Notes under the pieces: generated by a model
The model's input: the letters and a program-made list of their open reading frames with translations, nothing else
What the model was told of the DNA's origin: nothing
Database searches by the model: none
Translations under genes and position numbers: made by a program
Assembly: GCF_015244705.1 (NCBI RefSeq)
Contig: NZ_JABCQF010000011.1
Coordinates: 1 to 64,000 of the forward strand
Direction of reading: 5' to 3'
Length of the DNA stretch: 64,000 nt
From: Gluconobacter potus
Lineage (GTDB): Bacteria > Pseudomonadota > Alphaproteobacteria > Acetobacterales > Acetobacteraceae
Shown: one piece after another, positions 22,412 through 32,231 of the stretch
Numbering within the stretch: position 1 is the stretch's first letter
How the letters are laid out: each line of letters starts with the position of its first letter

Positions 22412-23844
22412 GGGCGAACTGCTGCCTGCCGGGCAGGGACATGAAATCCGCCGCCGGTCGCCTTGTAGAGATCGACCGAGGCGTTCAGCCGCTGGATCCT
22501 TGCCGAGACCTGTGCGAGCCGTGCCTGCTGGACGATGGCCTGTGCGGTCAGGAGGTCGATCCGGCTGGCGTAGCCATTTTCAAGCCGCAGCGTCGTAAGG
22601 TGCAGACGGTGCTCGTCCGACGCTACCCGGGAGGTGGTGTCGCCTTCGCGGTCTGCGGCGGTCTTCTGCGCCAGAATGGCGTCCCGCACTTCCTTGAAGG
22701 CGGAGCGGATGGACTGCTGGTAGAGGATCACCTGCTCGTTCTTCCCGGCTTTTGCGAGCCGGACGCCACTTTCCGTGCGTCCGAAATCCAGAACCGGCGC
22801 CGCCATGGCCGCCCCCAGTGTCCATGCGCGACCCGTAGCCCGGTACAGGTTATCGATATCGACGTTATTCACGCCCGCAAGGGAGGCCAGGGAGATCGAC
22901 GGGAAGTAGGCCGCCCGTGCGAAGCCGATATTGAAATTGCTCGCCATCAGCATCTGTTCGTGCATGGCGATATCGGGCCGGCGCTCAAGCAGTTCCGAGG
23001 GCAGAAGGGACGGGGTCGCTTCCGGGACGGTCATGTCCCCGATATTCCGGCCGCGGGGAAGTTCGTTCTGGATGATGCCCTGCGGGGACTGGCCGATCAG
23101 GACCGCGAGAGCGCTTTCGGCCCTGTCGCGCTGGTCTTCCATGTCCGGCAGGAGTTCGTGGACGGTATCGCGCCGTTCCCTCACGCTCTCAAGGGTGAGG
23201 GCATCCGTGGCACCCACGTCGTATTGCCGCTGGACCAGCGCCAGGAGATCGTCCTGTGTCTGGGCCGTCTGTTTCAGAAGGGCCACGTCCTCATCCAGCG
23301 CGCGCAGGCTGAAATAGAGTTTTGCAACACCCGCGACGACAGAGAGCCGTGCTGCATCCATCGCATAGACACCAGCGTGAACCCCGGCTTTCGCCGCGTT
23401 GCTGAGACTGGCGTTCTTGCCCCACAGATCGAGTTCATAAGTGAGCATTCCGCCGACAAACCCGAGATTGCTAGTCTTGTTCGGAAAATGGAGGCTCTGG
23501 TTCAGGGCGCTGACCCGTCCGTTCGCGAACTGTCCGTAGGCATCGGCTCCCGCAATCGACAGCATGGGGAGCTGGTTGGCGAAGGCATAGCCGTACTGGG
23601 CTCTGGCCTGCATCAGACGGTTGCCGGCCAGGGCAATATCGTCACTGTCCCGCAGGGCAGTCTGGACGATCTGGTCGAGAACCGGATCGCCATAGCTGTG
23701 CCACCATGTCCGGTCATCGCGCACCACGGCGGCGGCTCCCGGCCATGTTGCGGGAAGGGGCATCGCGGGGCGTTTGTAATCCGGTGCCAGCCAGGAACAT
23801 CCCGCCAGAAGCAGCGGGGCAAAGAGAAGCCATCTGCGCATCAT
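22408..23844 (-). CDS. RND efflux outer membrane factor (NodT/TolC type)
   Basis: From the ATG at 23844, which overlaps the pump's TGA, the product has 478 residues. It begins with a signal peptide and lipobox LLAGCSWLAPDYKRP, as in the OprM/NodT branch of TolC-like outer membrane factors. Two long helical repeats can be followed (for example ALRDSDDIALAGNRLMQARAQYG and ALDEDVALLKQTAQTQDDLLALVQRQYDVGATDALTLESVRERRDTV), the usual alternating coiled coil and strand pattern of the trimeric channel. It completes a tripartite pump with the adaptor and inner membrane transporter upstream. Confidence 0.92.
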   Translation of the reverse strand: MMRRWLLFAPLLLAGCSWLAPDYKRPAMPLPATWPGAAAVVRDDRTWWHSYGDPVLDQIVQTALRDSDDIALAGNRLMQARAQYGYAFANQLPMLSIAGADAYGQFANGRVSALNQSLHFPNKTSNLGFVGGMLTYELDLWGKNASLSNAAKAGVHAGVYAMDAARLSVVAGVAKLYFSLRALDEDVALLKQTAQTQDDLLALVQRQYDVGATDALTLESVRERRDTVHELLPDMEDQRDRAESALAVLIGQSPQGIIQNELPRGRNIGDMTVPEATPSLLPSELLERRPDIAMHEQMLMASNFNIGFARAAYFPSISLASLAGVNNVDIDNLYRATGRAWTLGAAMAAPVLDFGRTESGVRLAKAGKNEQVILYQQSIRSAFKEVRDAILAQKTAADREGDTTSRVASDEHRLHLTTLRLENGYASRIDLLTAQAIVQQARLAQVSARIQRLNASVDLYKATGGGFHVPARQAAVRP

Positions 23845-26800
23845 GCGGCTCCTTCTGCCGGATCGGGGGTGGGTTCGCGGACACGGAACCAGATGACGTA
23901 AAGCGACGGCAGGAAGATCAGGGTCAGGACCGTGGCAACGGCCAGGCCACCCATGATGACATCGGCCATCGGCCCCCAGAAGACGCTCGATGCGATCGGG
24001 AGCATGCCGAGGATGGCGGCCACGGCCGTCAGCATGATGGGCCGGAACCGGATCATGGCGGCATCGACCACCGCGTCCCATTCCGACTTGCCGGCCTGCT
24101 GCTCGATCTCGATCTGGTGAACGAGAATGACCGAGTTGCGGATGATCATCCCGACCAGCGCCACAAGACCGAGCATGGCGATGAAGCCCATCGGATGCTG
24201 CGAGATCAGGAGGGAGGCGACAACACCGATCAGGCCGAACGGCGCAACACTCAGGACCAGCGCCAGACGCTTGAAACTCTGAAGCTGGATCATCAGCACC
24301 GCCATCATGATCAGGAGCATGACCGGCATGACCGCGACCACGGACCCCTGGGACTTCGCGCTTTCCTCGACCGTTCCGCCGACTGCAAGATGATAGCCGG
24401 GCGGCAGGCTGGCATTGAACGCGGCCATTCTGGAAGCCAGTGCGGAGACCGCGGCATCGGGCTGTATGTTGTTCTGGAGCTGCGCCTGGACCGTCATGGT
24501 CGGCAGGCGGTCACGGCGCCAGATCAGGGGATAGTCTTCCACATACGAGACTGTCGCTACCGAAGACAGGGGAACGGTCAGGTCGTTCGGGAGGCGGATA
24601 TCGAGATTTCGCAGCTGTTCGATCGACAGGCGTTCGTCCTTGTTGGCCCGCAGGACAACATCGACGAGATAGATGCTGTCACGTAACTGCGTGACGGTCA
24701 TGCCGGTGACCGTGGAGTTGATGGCCATGGCAATGGCGGACGAGGAGAGCCCCAGTCGCCGGGCGTCTTCCTGACGGACATCGATCCTCAGTTTCCGTGC
24801 CGGGTCGCCCCAGTCGAAGTTGATCAGGCGCAGATTATGGCTCTCGTCCATGATGCGTGCGACCTGCTGCGCATAGTCGCGGACCCTGTCGGGATCGCGG
24901 CCGCTGATGCGATACTGCACGGGCCAGCCCACGGGCGGTCCGAGTTCCAGGGCGAACAGGCCATGCACGATGTCCGGGAACTGTCGGCTCAGGGCTTCAT
25001 CGAGACGATGGCGGACACGTTCGCGCGCCGCGGCATCCTTGGCGACGATTACGGTCTGGGTGAAGAAATCGTTGGGAAGCTGTTCGTCAATCGACAGATA
25101 GAAGCGGATGGCGCCACGACCGACATAGGAACTCCAGTGGTCGATATCGGGATCGTTGCGCAGCAGGGCGTCCAGCTTGCGGGAGACATCCGCCGTTGCC
25201 GTGATTGAAGATCCCTGTCGCAGCGATAGGTTGACGAGCAGTTCTGGACGGTCCGAGGCCGGGAAGAACTGCTTTGGCACAAGCGGCAGCAGGAGCAGGG
25301 CTACAGCGAGCGCGCCGAGGCTGGCAAAAACCGTTACCCGCGGATGATGCATCGACAGCAGCAGGAAACGCCGGAACGTGGTCAGGATCCGTCCGGGCGG
25401 ACGGGGCGTTGCGGTTCCGGTCGTCGCTTCGGGATGTTCGCGCAGGATCGTGATCCCAATCAGCGGCGCGACCAGAACGGCCACGAACCAAGAGACGACC
25501 AGCGCGATGCCCACCACGGCAAACAGCGAGAACGTGTATTCGCCCGCAATGCTGTGCGCGAAACCGACCGGCACGAAGCCCGCGATCGTCACCAGTGTGC
25601 CCGTCAGCATGGGGAAGGCCGTGGATGTATAGGCGAAGGTCGCGGCCCGTGCACGGGTCCAGCCTTCCTCCAGCTTGCTGACCATGCTTTCGACGGTGAT
25701 CATGGCATCATCCACGAGCAGGCCAAGCGCGATGATCAGCGCGCCCAGAGAGACACGCTGAAGGTCGATCCCGAAGATTTCCATGCAGGTGAAGACGACG
25801 GCGAGGACGAAGGGGATGCAGAAGGCCACCACAGTTCCCGCGCGGCCGCCAAGGCTGAGGAAGCTGATGCCCAGCACGATGGCGATGGCCTCGAAAAGGG
25901 CTTCCGTGAAGTCACCAACAGCGTCTTTCACGACCTTGGGCTGGTTGGCGACGAGATGGGCCTCAATCCCGACAGGCATCCGCGCATGCAGCTTCGTCAT
26001 CGTGGCGGAAATGTTCTTTTCCATCGCAAGGACGTTGCCGCCGGAACTCATGGAAATCGCCAGACCGATGGCGTCCTGTCCGTTCACGCGGAACATGGTC
26101 TGCGGAGGATCGGAATAGGAGCGGGTAACAGTGGCAATGTCTCCCAGGCGGATCTTGCGGCTTCCCGCATAGACCGTGACGTTCTCGATGTCCTGCACCG
26201 AATTGAACTGCCCGGTGGGCTGGATCCGGATCTGCTCCGTTCCGGTATCGAGCGTGCCGGAAGGCATGAGGACGTTCTGCGCCAGAAGCGACGATGCGAT
26301 CATCGCACTGTTGATCCCCAGCCGGGACAGATGGTGGCTGGACAGATCGACATAGATCTTCTCGTCCTGCGCGCCCAGCGTCTCGATCTTGGCGACATCG
26401 GGGACGTGCAGCAGTTCGTCGCGGACCGTTTCGACGTAATCCCTCAGGTCACGATGGGAAAAACCCTGTGCCGTGAAGGCATAGATGATGCCGAATGTAT
26501 CGCCGAACTCGTCATTGAAGAACGGACCCGCGGTTGTGGAGGGCAGGAAGACCTTGAGGTCGCCTACCTTCTTGCGGACCTGGTACCAGATATCCGGAAC
26601 CTTCGTCTTGGGTGTCCCCGACTGCAGATTGAGCAGAATCGTGGTTTTTCCCGCGACCGTGTAGCTTTTGACGTAGTCGAAGTAAGGCGTTTCCTGCAGC
26701 TTCTTTTCGATGGGATCTGTCAGGAGATGGGCCGTTTCCTCGACGGAGGCACCGGGAAGCATGGCCTGCACGACCATGGTCTTGACGGTGAACGGAGGGT

Positions 26801-26951
26801 CCTCGTTACGCCCCAGGGCGAAATAGGACCTGAAGCCCGCCACACCGATCAGGATCATGAAGAAAAGAACGAGCGCGCGATGGTTGATCGACCAGCGCGA
26901 CAGGTTCACACCACCGGGGGCCGGAGACTCAGGGGCGGACATCGGCGTCAT
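23841..26951 (-). CDS. RND-family efflux transporter
   Basis: A full-length RND pump of 1036 residues with the typical 12 membrane helices and two large periplasmic loops. It starts LSRWSINHRALVLFFMILIGVAGFRSYFALGRNEDPPFTVKTMVV, a signature of HAE1-like RND proteins. The proton-relay pattern is seen in the fourth helix, GLLVDDAMITVESMVSKLEEG, and the second half has the matching helix (MGFIAMLGLVALVGMIIRNSVILV). The pump uses the proton gradient to drive out drugs, solvents or other toxic molecules; substrate unknown. The ATG at 26951 overlaps the adaptor gene by 23 bases; a second Met three codons later is also possible. Confidence 0.94.
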   Translation of the reverse strand: MTPMSAPESPAPGGVNLSRWSINHRALVLFFMILIGVAGFRSYFALGRNEDPPFTVKTMVVQAMLPGASVEETAHLLTDPIEKKLQETPYFDYVKSYTVAGKTTILLNLQSGTPKTKVPDIWYQVRKKVGDLKVFLPSTTAGPFFNDEFGDTFGIIYAFTAQGFSHRDLRDYVETVRDELLHVPDVAKIETLGAQDEKIYVDLSSHHLSRLGINSAMIASSLLAQNVLMPSGTLDTGTEQIRIQPTGQFNSVQDIENVTVYAGSRKIRLGDIATVTRSYSDPPQTMFRVNGQDAIGLAISMSSGGNVLAMEKNISATMTKLHARMPVGIEAHLVANQPKVVKDAVGDFTEALFEAIAIVLGISFLSLGGRAGTVVAFCIPFVLAVVFTCMEIFGIDLQRVSLGALIIALGLLVDDAMITVESMVSKLEEGWTRARAATFAYTSTAFPMLTGTLVTIAGFVPVGFAHSIAGEYTFSLFAVVGIALVVSWFVAVLVAPLIGITILREHPEATTGTATPRPPGRILTTFRRFLLLSMHHPRVTVFASLGALAVALLLLPLVPKQFFPASDRPELLVNLSLRQGSSITATADVSRKLDALLRNDPDIDHWSSYVGRGAIRFYLSIDEQLPNDFFTQTVIVAKDAAARERVRHRLDEALSRQFPDIVHGLFALELGPPVGWPVQYRISGRDPDRVRDYAQQVARIMDESHNLRLINFDWGDPARKLRIDVRQEDARRLGLSSSAIAMAINSTVTGMTVTQLRDSIYLVDVVLRANKDERLSIEQLRNLDIRLPNDLTVPLSSVATVSYVEDYPLIWRRDRLPTMTVQAQLQNNIQPDAAVSALASRMAAFNASLPPGYHLAVGGTVEESAKSQGSVVAVMPVMLLIMMAVLMIQLQSFKRLALVLSVAPFGLIGVVASLLISQHPMGFIAMLGLVALVGMIIRNSVILVHQIEIEQQAGKSEWDAVVDAAMIRFRPIMLTAVAAILGMLPIASSVFWGPMADVIMGGLAVATVLTLIFLPSLYVIWFRVREPTPDPAEGAA

Positions 26952-28023
26952 TCAGCAGCGTGACCTTCTGGTTCGGATAGAGCGCCTGCACACCGGCCGT
27001 GACGACGCGGTCCCCGGCGTTCAGTCCGGATGAGACGAGCACATCCGTGGCGGTGTAGCTGGCAATTTCGATCTGTCTCAGGGCAACGGTCGATGTGTCG
27101 GCAGCGACAACCCAGACGGCGGGCTTGCCGTCCTGTGCCGTAAGGGCCGAAGGGGGCAGGCGGATTTCCCGACGGTCCGTCAGCGTCATGCGACCGACCA
27201 CGACCGATCCTAAAGTCATGTCCACAGGCGGGGACTGCAGAAGCGCCTTGGCCCGGTAGGTCCGGGTCAGGGGATCAGCATCGGGTGCGAGTTCATAAAG
27301 ATTTGCCGTCGTACAGAGCCGGGGCTCGGCGTCCAGGCAGACCGAAAATGTCCGTCCCATCAGGCCGGTTGCGCGCACGAGGGAGGCCGGGATGTCGAAC
27401 TGGATGTCACGCTCGCCACTCTGCGCCATGCGCAGGACCGGCTGGCCTGCAGCAACGACTTCCCCGACTTCAGCCAGGCGGTCCGTGATGATTCCATCAG
27501 AATCCGCCGTCAGCTGCGTGTGCTCCACACCTTCCTGTGCAATCCGCATGCGGGCCTGAGCGGACTGAAGGGTGCTCTGCGCCGTATGGTAGCGGCGGAT
27601 CACGTCGTCATACTCGTTGCGGGAAATGGCCTGCACCGGGAGAAGGGCAACAGCGCGTTTACGGAGCGCTTCCATCTGGATGAGGTCGGCCTTTGCGGCT
27701 TCCACGTCTGCGGTCGCGGCTTGCAGGGTCTGCGTCGCGCCCACTTCGTCCAAGCGGGCTACGACCTGTCCGGCATGAACGGCACTGCCGACGCTGACGC
27801 TGCGTTCAACGATCTTGCCTGGCAGGCGGAACGACAGGGTCACGGTGCGGTGGGGTGCAACCTGACCCGTCAGGGGCTCGCCGGCTGTGCTGTCAACGGG
27901 CTGCACCACCATGGAACGGACGGGACGGATGTCTGGAGCCGGTTCTTTCTTGTGACAGCCTGCCAGAACAAGCAGAAGGCTGCTGCCCAGCATGACGGGC
28001 AATCTGCCGGCAGAAGCTCTCAT
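26929..28023 (-). CDS. RND efflux periplasmic adaptor lipoprotein
   Basis: The signal peptide ends in a lipobox, LAGCHKKEP, so the adaptor is anchored to the inner membrane. The 364 residues show the membrane-fusion plan: a barrel-sandwich first half (TVTLSFRLPGKIVERSVSVGSAVHAGQVVARLD), a coiled-coil hairpin (about 90-160, TLQAATADVEAAKADLIQMEALRKRAVALL), the second half of the lipoyl-like domain (SDGIITDRLAEVGEVVAAGQPVLRM), then beta-barrel and membrane-proximal domains. It couples pump and outer membrane channel. It overlaps tetR upstream and the pump gene downstream. Confidence 0.93.
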   Translation of the reverse strand: MRASAGRLPVMLGSSLLLVLAGCHKKEPAPDIRPVRSMVVQPVDSTAGEPLTGQVAPHRTVTLSFRLPGKIVERSVSVGSAVHAGQVVARLDEVGATQTLQAATADVEAAKADLIQMEALRKRAVALLPVQAISRNEYDDVIRRYHTAQSTLQSAQARMRIAQEGVEHTQLTADSDGIITDRLAEVGEVVAAGQPVLRMAQSGERDIQFDIPASLVRATGLMGRTFSVCLDAEPRLCTTANLYELAPDADPLTRTYRAKALLQSPPVDMTLGSVVVGRMTLTDRREIRLPPSALTAQDGKPAVWVVAADTSTVALRQIEIASYTATDVLVSSGLNAGDRVVTAGVQALYPNQKVTLLNDADVRP

Positions 28024-28691
28024 CGGGACGTCTCCGCCGTGCTGGCCTGGGGGGAGACGAGGATTCCGCTCATGACGGCGTTCCAGGTCTGCTCAAGATA
28101 CTGGTCGCGCTCCTGGGGCGTTGCGAGAACCATCCGCCCGAAGAGCCTCTGCTGGTGGGGCCAGCTCAGAAGAAGGGCGGAGAGCATCCGGGATGTCTCC
28201 TCGCACCCACAGGTCCTGTTCAGCAGACCGGCTTTTTCGACCTCACCCAGAAGCTTGAACGTAAGCTTTTCCAGCGGTTCGAAGACATGGGCCCCCGCAT
28301 GTTCGACCAGATCGGGAAAACGCCATCCTTCGGCGATGAAGGTTCGGCTCAGCGCGATGGTATCGGGTTGCAGCACGAGATCGATCAGCATGCGCATGGT
28401 CTGGCGCAGGGCCAGAAGAGGGTCGGCGGAGACCATGTCTTCGGGAGGAGCCGCGGCTCCGAGAAGGCTCTGTCCGAGTTCGGTGATGACCGTCTTGAAC
28501 AGGATCTCCTTGGAGGCATGACGCCGGTAGATGGTCTGTTTGCCCACCTGCGCGACGGCGGCGATCTGCTCCATGGAGGTCGCGGCATATCCTTTTTCGC
28601 CGAACAGATGCACGGCCGTCTGGAGGATCAGGGCATCAAGTTCTTCGGACATCCTGGTATCAGGCCGTCCTCCATAACGTTTCGTAGCCAT
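28020..28691 (-). CDS. TetR-family repressor of the efflux operon
   Basis: The first ~60 residues hold a TetR DNA-binding domain: ILQTAVHLFGEKGYAATSMEQIAAVAQVGKQTIYRRHASKEILFK. The other ~160 residues are helical and unlike other families, as usual for the ligand-binding part. It is the first gene of the overlapping operon, and the 18-bp palindrome about 55 bases upstream would be its binding site, so it likely represses its own operon until a pump substrate binds. The 223-residue length is typical. Confidence 0.92.
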   Translation of the reverse strand: MATKRYGGRPDTRMSEELDALILQTAVHLFGEKGYAATSMEQIAAVAQVGKQTIYRRHASKEILFKTVITELGQSLLGAAAPPEDMVSADPLLALRQTMRMLIDLVLQPDTIALSRTFIAEGWRFPDLVEHAGAHVFEPLEKLTFKLLGEVEKAGLLNRTCGCEETSRMLSALLLSWPHQQRLFGRMVLATPQERDQYLEQTWNAVMSGILVSPQASTAETSR

Positions 28692-28746
28692 GCCATGTCT
28701 CCTTGCGGGTGTCTGAGTGGCGTCAGGATGGTCTGCTGTCAGTAGA

Positions 28747-28764
28747 CGAGACGGTTCAGTCTCG
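28747..28764. promoter_or_regulatory. Probable TetR operator
   Basis: CGAGACggttcaGTCTCG is a perfect palindrome with six-base arms, centred about 65 bp before the tetR start and within the region where the leftward promoter must be. Size and position fit a TetR-type operator. Confidence 0.65.
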
Positions 28765-28891
28765 CAAGAGTGTGATCCTTGCAGGCCTGTGGAATTTTTA
28801 TGTCAGCCCGATCGAAAGAACCGCTGCAGTATCGCGGCGACATGTTTCTTCCGCGTTAAGAAAATCCGGGAACCGGGCGGCTTCTGTCATA

Positions 28892-30049
28892 CCAAGGGCT
28901 ATCACCTTTGACCTATATGAGCCCAGTTTCTGAGACCGATGGATCGGATGGTCTGTGGCAGGGCGGTGAGGTTGTTCCATGCGGTACATGCGGCTTCGAT
29001 GATGTGTTCGATGCCGCTGAATACGGTGTTGGACAGCCAGTTGGCGCGTAGGAACTGCCAGATATTCTCGACCGGGTTCAGTTCGGGCGCGCGGGACGGC
29101 AGGAAGATCAGGCTGACGTTGCGCGGCAGTCTGAGTTTGGGTGTCGTATGCCAGCCGGCGCGATCGAGCAGGACGACGGCATGCGCTCCGCGTGCGACGC
29201 GGCGTGAGATTTCCTCGATATGCAGTTGCATGCTGGCCGTGCCGGTAAACGGCAACACCAGGCCTGCCGCCTTGCCGAGTGCGGGGCAGATGGCGCCGAA
29301 CAGCCAGGCATTCTCATAGCGTTGATCGGCAGGCTGGCGTGGTCGGGTGCCACGCCGCGCCCATTGCCGGACAAGACCGTTTTTCTGCCCGATGCGGGCC
29401 TCGTCCTGCCACCAGAGTTCAATCCGCCTGCCTCTGGGCAGATGCCCGGTGTGGGCGCTCAGGATCGTGGGGAAGTTTTTTTAAACGCGTCCATGACGGA
29501 CCGATCCTGTCCGGGGTGACGCGGACGCGCGCTGACGTGGCTGAACCCGAGCCGCTTCAACAGGGCGGAGACATGGCGTTCGTGATAGGAGACGCCAAAA
29601 CGCTCTTCGATGACCCGCTGAAGATCGACCCGACGCCAGCGCACCACACCGTCCCGGGCACGGTCAGGCCCTGTCGTGACCAGCGCCGATAATTCTGCCA
29701 GTTGGTCCGCTGTCAGGCGGCAGACCGACCCGTTGCGCCATTGGTCCCGCAAGCCATCCGGCCCCGCAGCATTGAACCGGTGCACCCAGTCCCGCAGGGT
29801 TTGCCGGTCCATGCCGCCGATCCGCGCCGCTTCGCCCCGGCTGGCACCGTCGCGCACCGCAGCCAGAGACAAAAGGCGCCGTGCAACATTCGCATCCCGC
29901 ATACGAGAGGCCAGACCCCGTAACGCAGAAGCCGTATAATCCGTCCGTAAGGCAATCGCACCAGCCATTCCCGATCCTCCCTCTCACAACAGAATCAGAA
30001 CAGGCCCTTCGCGTCACTTCACAGATGAGTCAAAGACAGTAGCCCTTGG
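28892..30049 (-). mobile_element. Complete IS630-family insertion sequence
   Basis: The ends are inverted repeats, CCAAGGGCTA....CTTTGAC on the left and its complement on the right (GTCAAAG....TAGCCCTTGG), imperfect in between. Both are bounded by TA (28890-28891 and 30050-30051), the target duplicated by IS630/Tc1-type elements. It is 1158 bp long. It sits upstream of the tetR operon and downstream of the MFS exporter gene and breaks no visible gene. Confidence 0.85.
28902..29968 (-). CDS. IS630-family transposase, made through a -1 frameshift
   Basis: The first frame (29968 to 29459) encodes the helix-turn-helix part, MAGAIALRTDYTASALRGLA...GGMDRQTLRDWVHRF. The second frame encodes the DDE catalytic part: ELWWQDEARIGQ, VVLLDRAGWH, and PELNPVENIWQFLR. 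They are joined at seven A residues (29476-29482 on the plus strand as T's); re-reading one A gives ...KKNFPTILSAHTGHLPRG and an unbroken enzyme. Many IS630 elements use such slippage to limit transposase level, so this is likely the normal form, not a broken gene. The last codons lie inside the terminal repeat. Confidence 0.85.
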
Positions 30050-30088
30050 TATCAGTCTCTGCCGCAGGGGGAGGAGCAGACCTGAAGC

Positions 30089-31624
30089 CTATGCGGTCTG
30101 GTCGTTTCCAGGGTTCAGTTTCTTGCGCGCCATCAGTCCCACGATCAGCATAAAAGCGAGGAACATGAAGCTGCTACTGACAGTCAGGCTCGCGCTGATC
30201 GACGTCTTGTAGGCGGCCTTCACCTGATCATGCAGGGCGGGAGAGAGCGTCTGGATGGCTGCCATGCCGTTTTCCAGAAATGTGGGCACATCGATCTTTT
30301 CGGGCAGGGCATTCAGGCTGTTTCGCAGCATCAGGGCCATCACGCCCCCTGAAAGCGCCACGCCAAGCGATCCGCCCAAGGAGCGGATGAATGCCATCAT
30401 GGCTGTGGCGATCCCCAGCATGTTTCCTGGAACGGAGTTCTGGATGATGACCGTCGCATTGGGCATGCCAATGCCCATCCCGACTCCCAGGCATCCAAGG
30501 CTCAGAAGGAACGAGAACGCGGGCGCACCATGACGGGCACACAGCGCAATCAGGGCGAGGGCCAGAAACTCGATACCGACACCAATCACGAGCAGGAGTT
30601 CGTAACGCTGCGTCCTCGATGAGACATAACCGCCCAGGATCGAACTGATCATCATGGTGCCGACCTGCGGCAGCATCATCAGGCCTGAAGTCGCGGGAGT
30701 TTCCCCCAGGACGAGCTGATAATACAGCGGCAGGAAAATCATCGACCCCATCATGGCAAAAGACATGATCCCCGTAGCCGCCACGCAGACGGAAAAATCC
30801 GCAATCCGCAGAAGACCAAGACTGACGAGAGGTTCAGGTGCGCGCCGTTCCTGCCAGAGAAACAGCAGGAAAACCACCGTGCTTCCTGTCAGCAGAAGCA
30901 GGGTGAGGGGGGATGTCCAGGACAGGGCGGTTCCGAGGGAATTGAACAGGAGCAGAAAGCCGGCTGTCGCAATCGCCAGAAGCCCGGCCCCCAGATAATC
31001 AATACGCGGCCTTTTTTCAGCGCCACCAGAGGGCAGGCTCAGCATGATCAGCGTAAAGGCGAGAAGTCCGACAGGCAGGTTGACCAGAAAGACCCAGCGC
31101 CATGAAAGGGCACTGGTCAGCACGCCGCCAAGAAATGGACCGGTCACGCTGCTGACGGCGAAAGCGCCGGTAAAGAGACCCTGATACCGGCCACGCTGCT
31201 GCGGCGTGACCATGTCACCGATCACGGTCTGGGACAGGGTCATCAACCCGCCGGCTCCGATCCCCTGAAATCCCCGGAACAGGATCAGCTGCCACATGCT
31301 CTGGGCAACACCGCACAGAAGCGAGGCCAGCAGAAAGGCCCCGATACTGAATCCGAGCAGGGGGCGTCTGCCGAACATGTCGGAAAGCTTGCCGTACAGG
31401 GGCGTAGCAATCGTCGAGGTCAGCATGAAGGCCGTCACCACCCATGACATGTGGGCTAGACCGCCCAGATCGCTAACGACCGTAGGAAGGGCCGTGGAGA
31501 CAATGCTCTGATCGAGCGCCGCCATGATCATGGTCAGGATCAGACCGGCAAAAACGCGGAGGCGCGTCGAAGGCGTATAGCGGGATGGGAGATCAGCGGA
31601 GACGGATTGCACGAAAAATTCCAT
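30089..31624 (-). CDS. DHA2-family MFS drug exporter (EmrB/QacA type)
   Basis: A 511-residue protein with about 14 predicted membrane helices, as in the 14-helix DHA2 proton antiporters. Signatures: ALDQSIVSTALPTVVSDLGG in the first helix, GKLSDMFGRRPLL in the loop 2-3 (motif A), RGFQGIGAGGLMTLSQTVIGD, and GPFLGGVLTSALSWRWVFLVNLPVG (motif C-like). It would export toxic organic compounds; no adaptor protein lies beside it. The start at 31624 has a weak ribosome-binding site; a few residues less are possible. It stands alone, separated from the RND operon by the IS630 element. Confidence 0.92.
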   Translation of the reverse strand: MEFFVQSVSADLPSRYTPSTRLRVFAGLILTMIMAALDQSIVSTALPTVVSDLGGLAHMSWVVTAFMLTSTIATPLYGKLSDMFGRRPLLGFSIGAFLLASLLCGVAQSMWQLILFRGFQGIGAGGLMTLSQTVIGDMVTPQQRGRYQGLFTGAFAVSSVTGPFLGGVLTSALSWRWVFLVNLPVGLLAFTLIMLSLPSGGAEKRPRIDYLGAGLLAIATAGFLLLFNSLGTALSWTSPLTLLLLTGSTVVFLLFLWQERRAPEPLVSLGLLRIADFSVCVAATGIMSFAMMGSMIFLPLYYQLVLGETPATSGLMMLPQVGTMMISSILGGYVSSRTQRYELLLVIGVGIEFLALALIALCARHGAPAFSFLLSLGCLGVGMGIGMPNATVIIQNSVPGNMLGIATAMMAFIRSLGGSLGVALSGGVMALMLRNSLNALPEKIDVPTFLENGMAAIQTLSPALHDQVKAAYKTSISASLTVSSSFMFLAFMLIVGLMARKKLNPGNDQTA

Positions 31625-32231
31625 AATTTCAAAACGTCAGCAGCGTTTTTCCATAAGGATCACGACTGCCCGGACGCGTTACCTGTCATTGGGCTGCGGC
31701 CTGTCACCCGCTTCGGTCAGCCCGGATCAGCGCTAACGGACCACACCCGTCATGATTGATCAACCGTCGCTCTGGCCAGCATCCGGATCAGAAGAGCTGA
31801 TCTTTCCGTTCGTCAGAGTAAGTCTCTTGCAGACATCTGTTCTGGTTCCGTGAGCAAGCATCACAAAACAGATACTCACAATCGATTGATGGTGTTCATT
31901 TATTGTTTGCCATTAATGGAAATAATGTCCTTTGACGATGGAGTATATTTTGTAAAATGACTTACTTTAATTCGAAAAATAATACAGAAATACCTGTTTC
32001 TATTTAATATTAATGAAGCCTGTTCTTTTCCGTATTTTATGGTCTGCAGAGAAATGAAGACATCTTCACACTTGCAAATCCCTTTCAGAAACCATCTCAG
32101 GCGTTTCGTCAGAAGACATGAACATCCACGGATGTGGGGCATTGGGGAACCAGGTATGGAGTAAAAATTAAAATAAATAACGCAAATCCGGTTTCTGAAT
32201 TCAAAATAAAAACGTTCACATTGGAGGTAAA
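31625..32231. other. Long intergenic region before the quinoprotein dehydrogenase gene
   Basis: No convincing gene. An 80-codon frame on the minus strand (31900-32142) is rich in Ile, Lys and Cys and lacks a good start, so I reject it. The left half is GC-rich with TGATTGATCA and CGGATCAG motifs; the right half, from about 31860, is AT-rich and likely carries the promoter for the dehydrogenase gene. The region separates two divergent genes. Confidence 0.4.

Noticed and set aside
22324-23901. 525-codon plus-strand frame opposite the outer membrane factor gene
   Set aside because: No recognisable domain or start, low-complexity; antisense to a clear TolC-like protein.
25344-26963. Long plus-strand open frame of 539 codons opposite the RND pump gene
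   Set aside because: Rich in Arg, Gly, Asp and His, no domain, and fully antisense to a well-supported pump gene; a shadow of GC-rich codon use.
31900-32142. 80-codon minus-strand frame in the region before the quinoprotein dehydrogenase
   Set aside because: AT-rich, composition unlike a protein, no ribosome-binding site.
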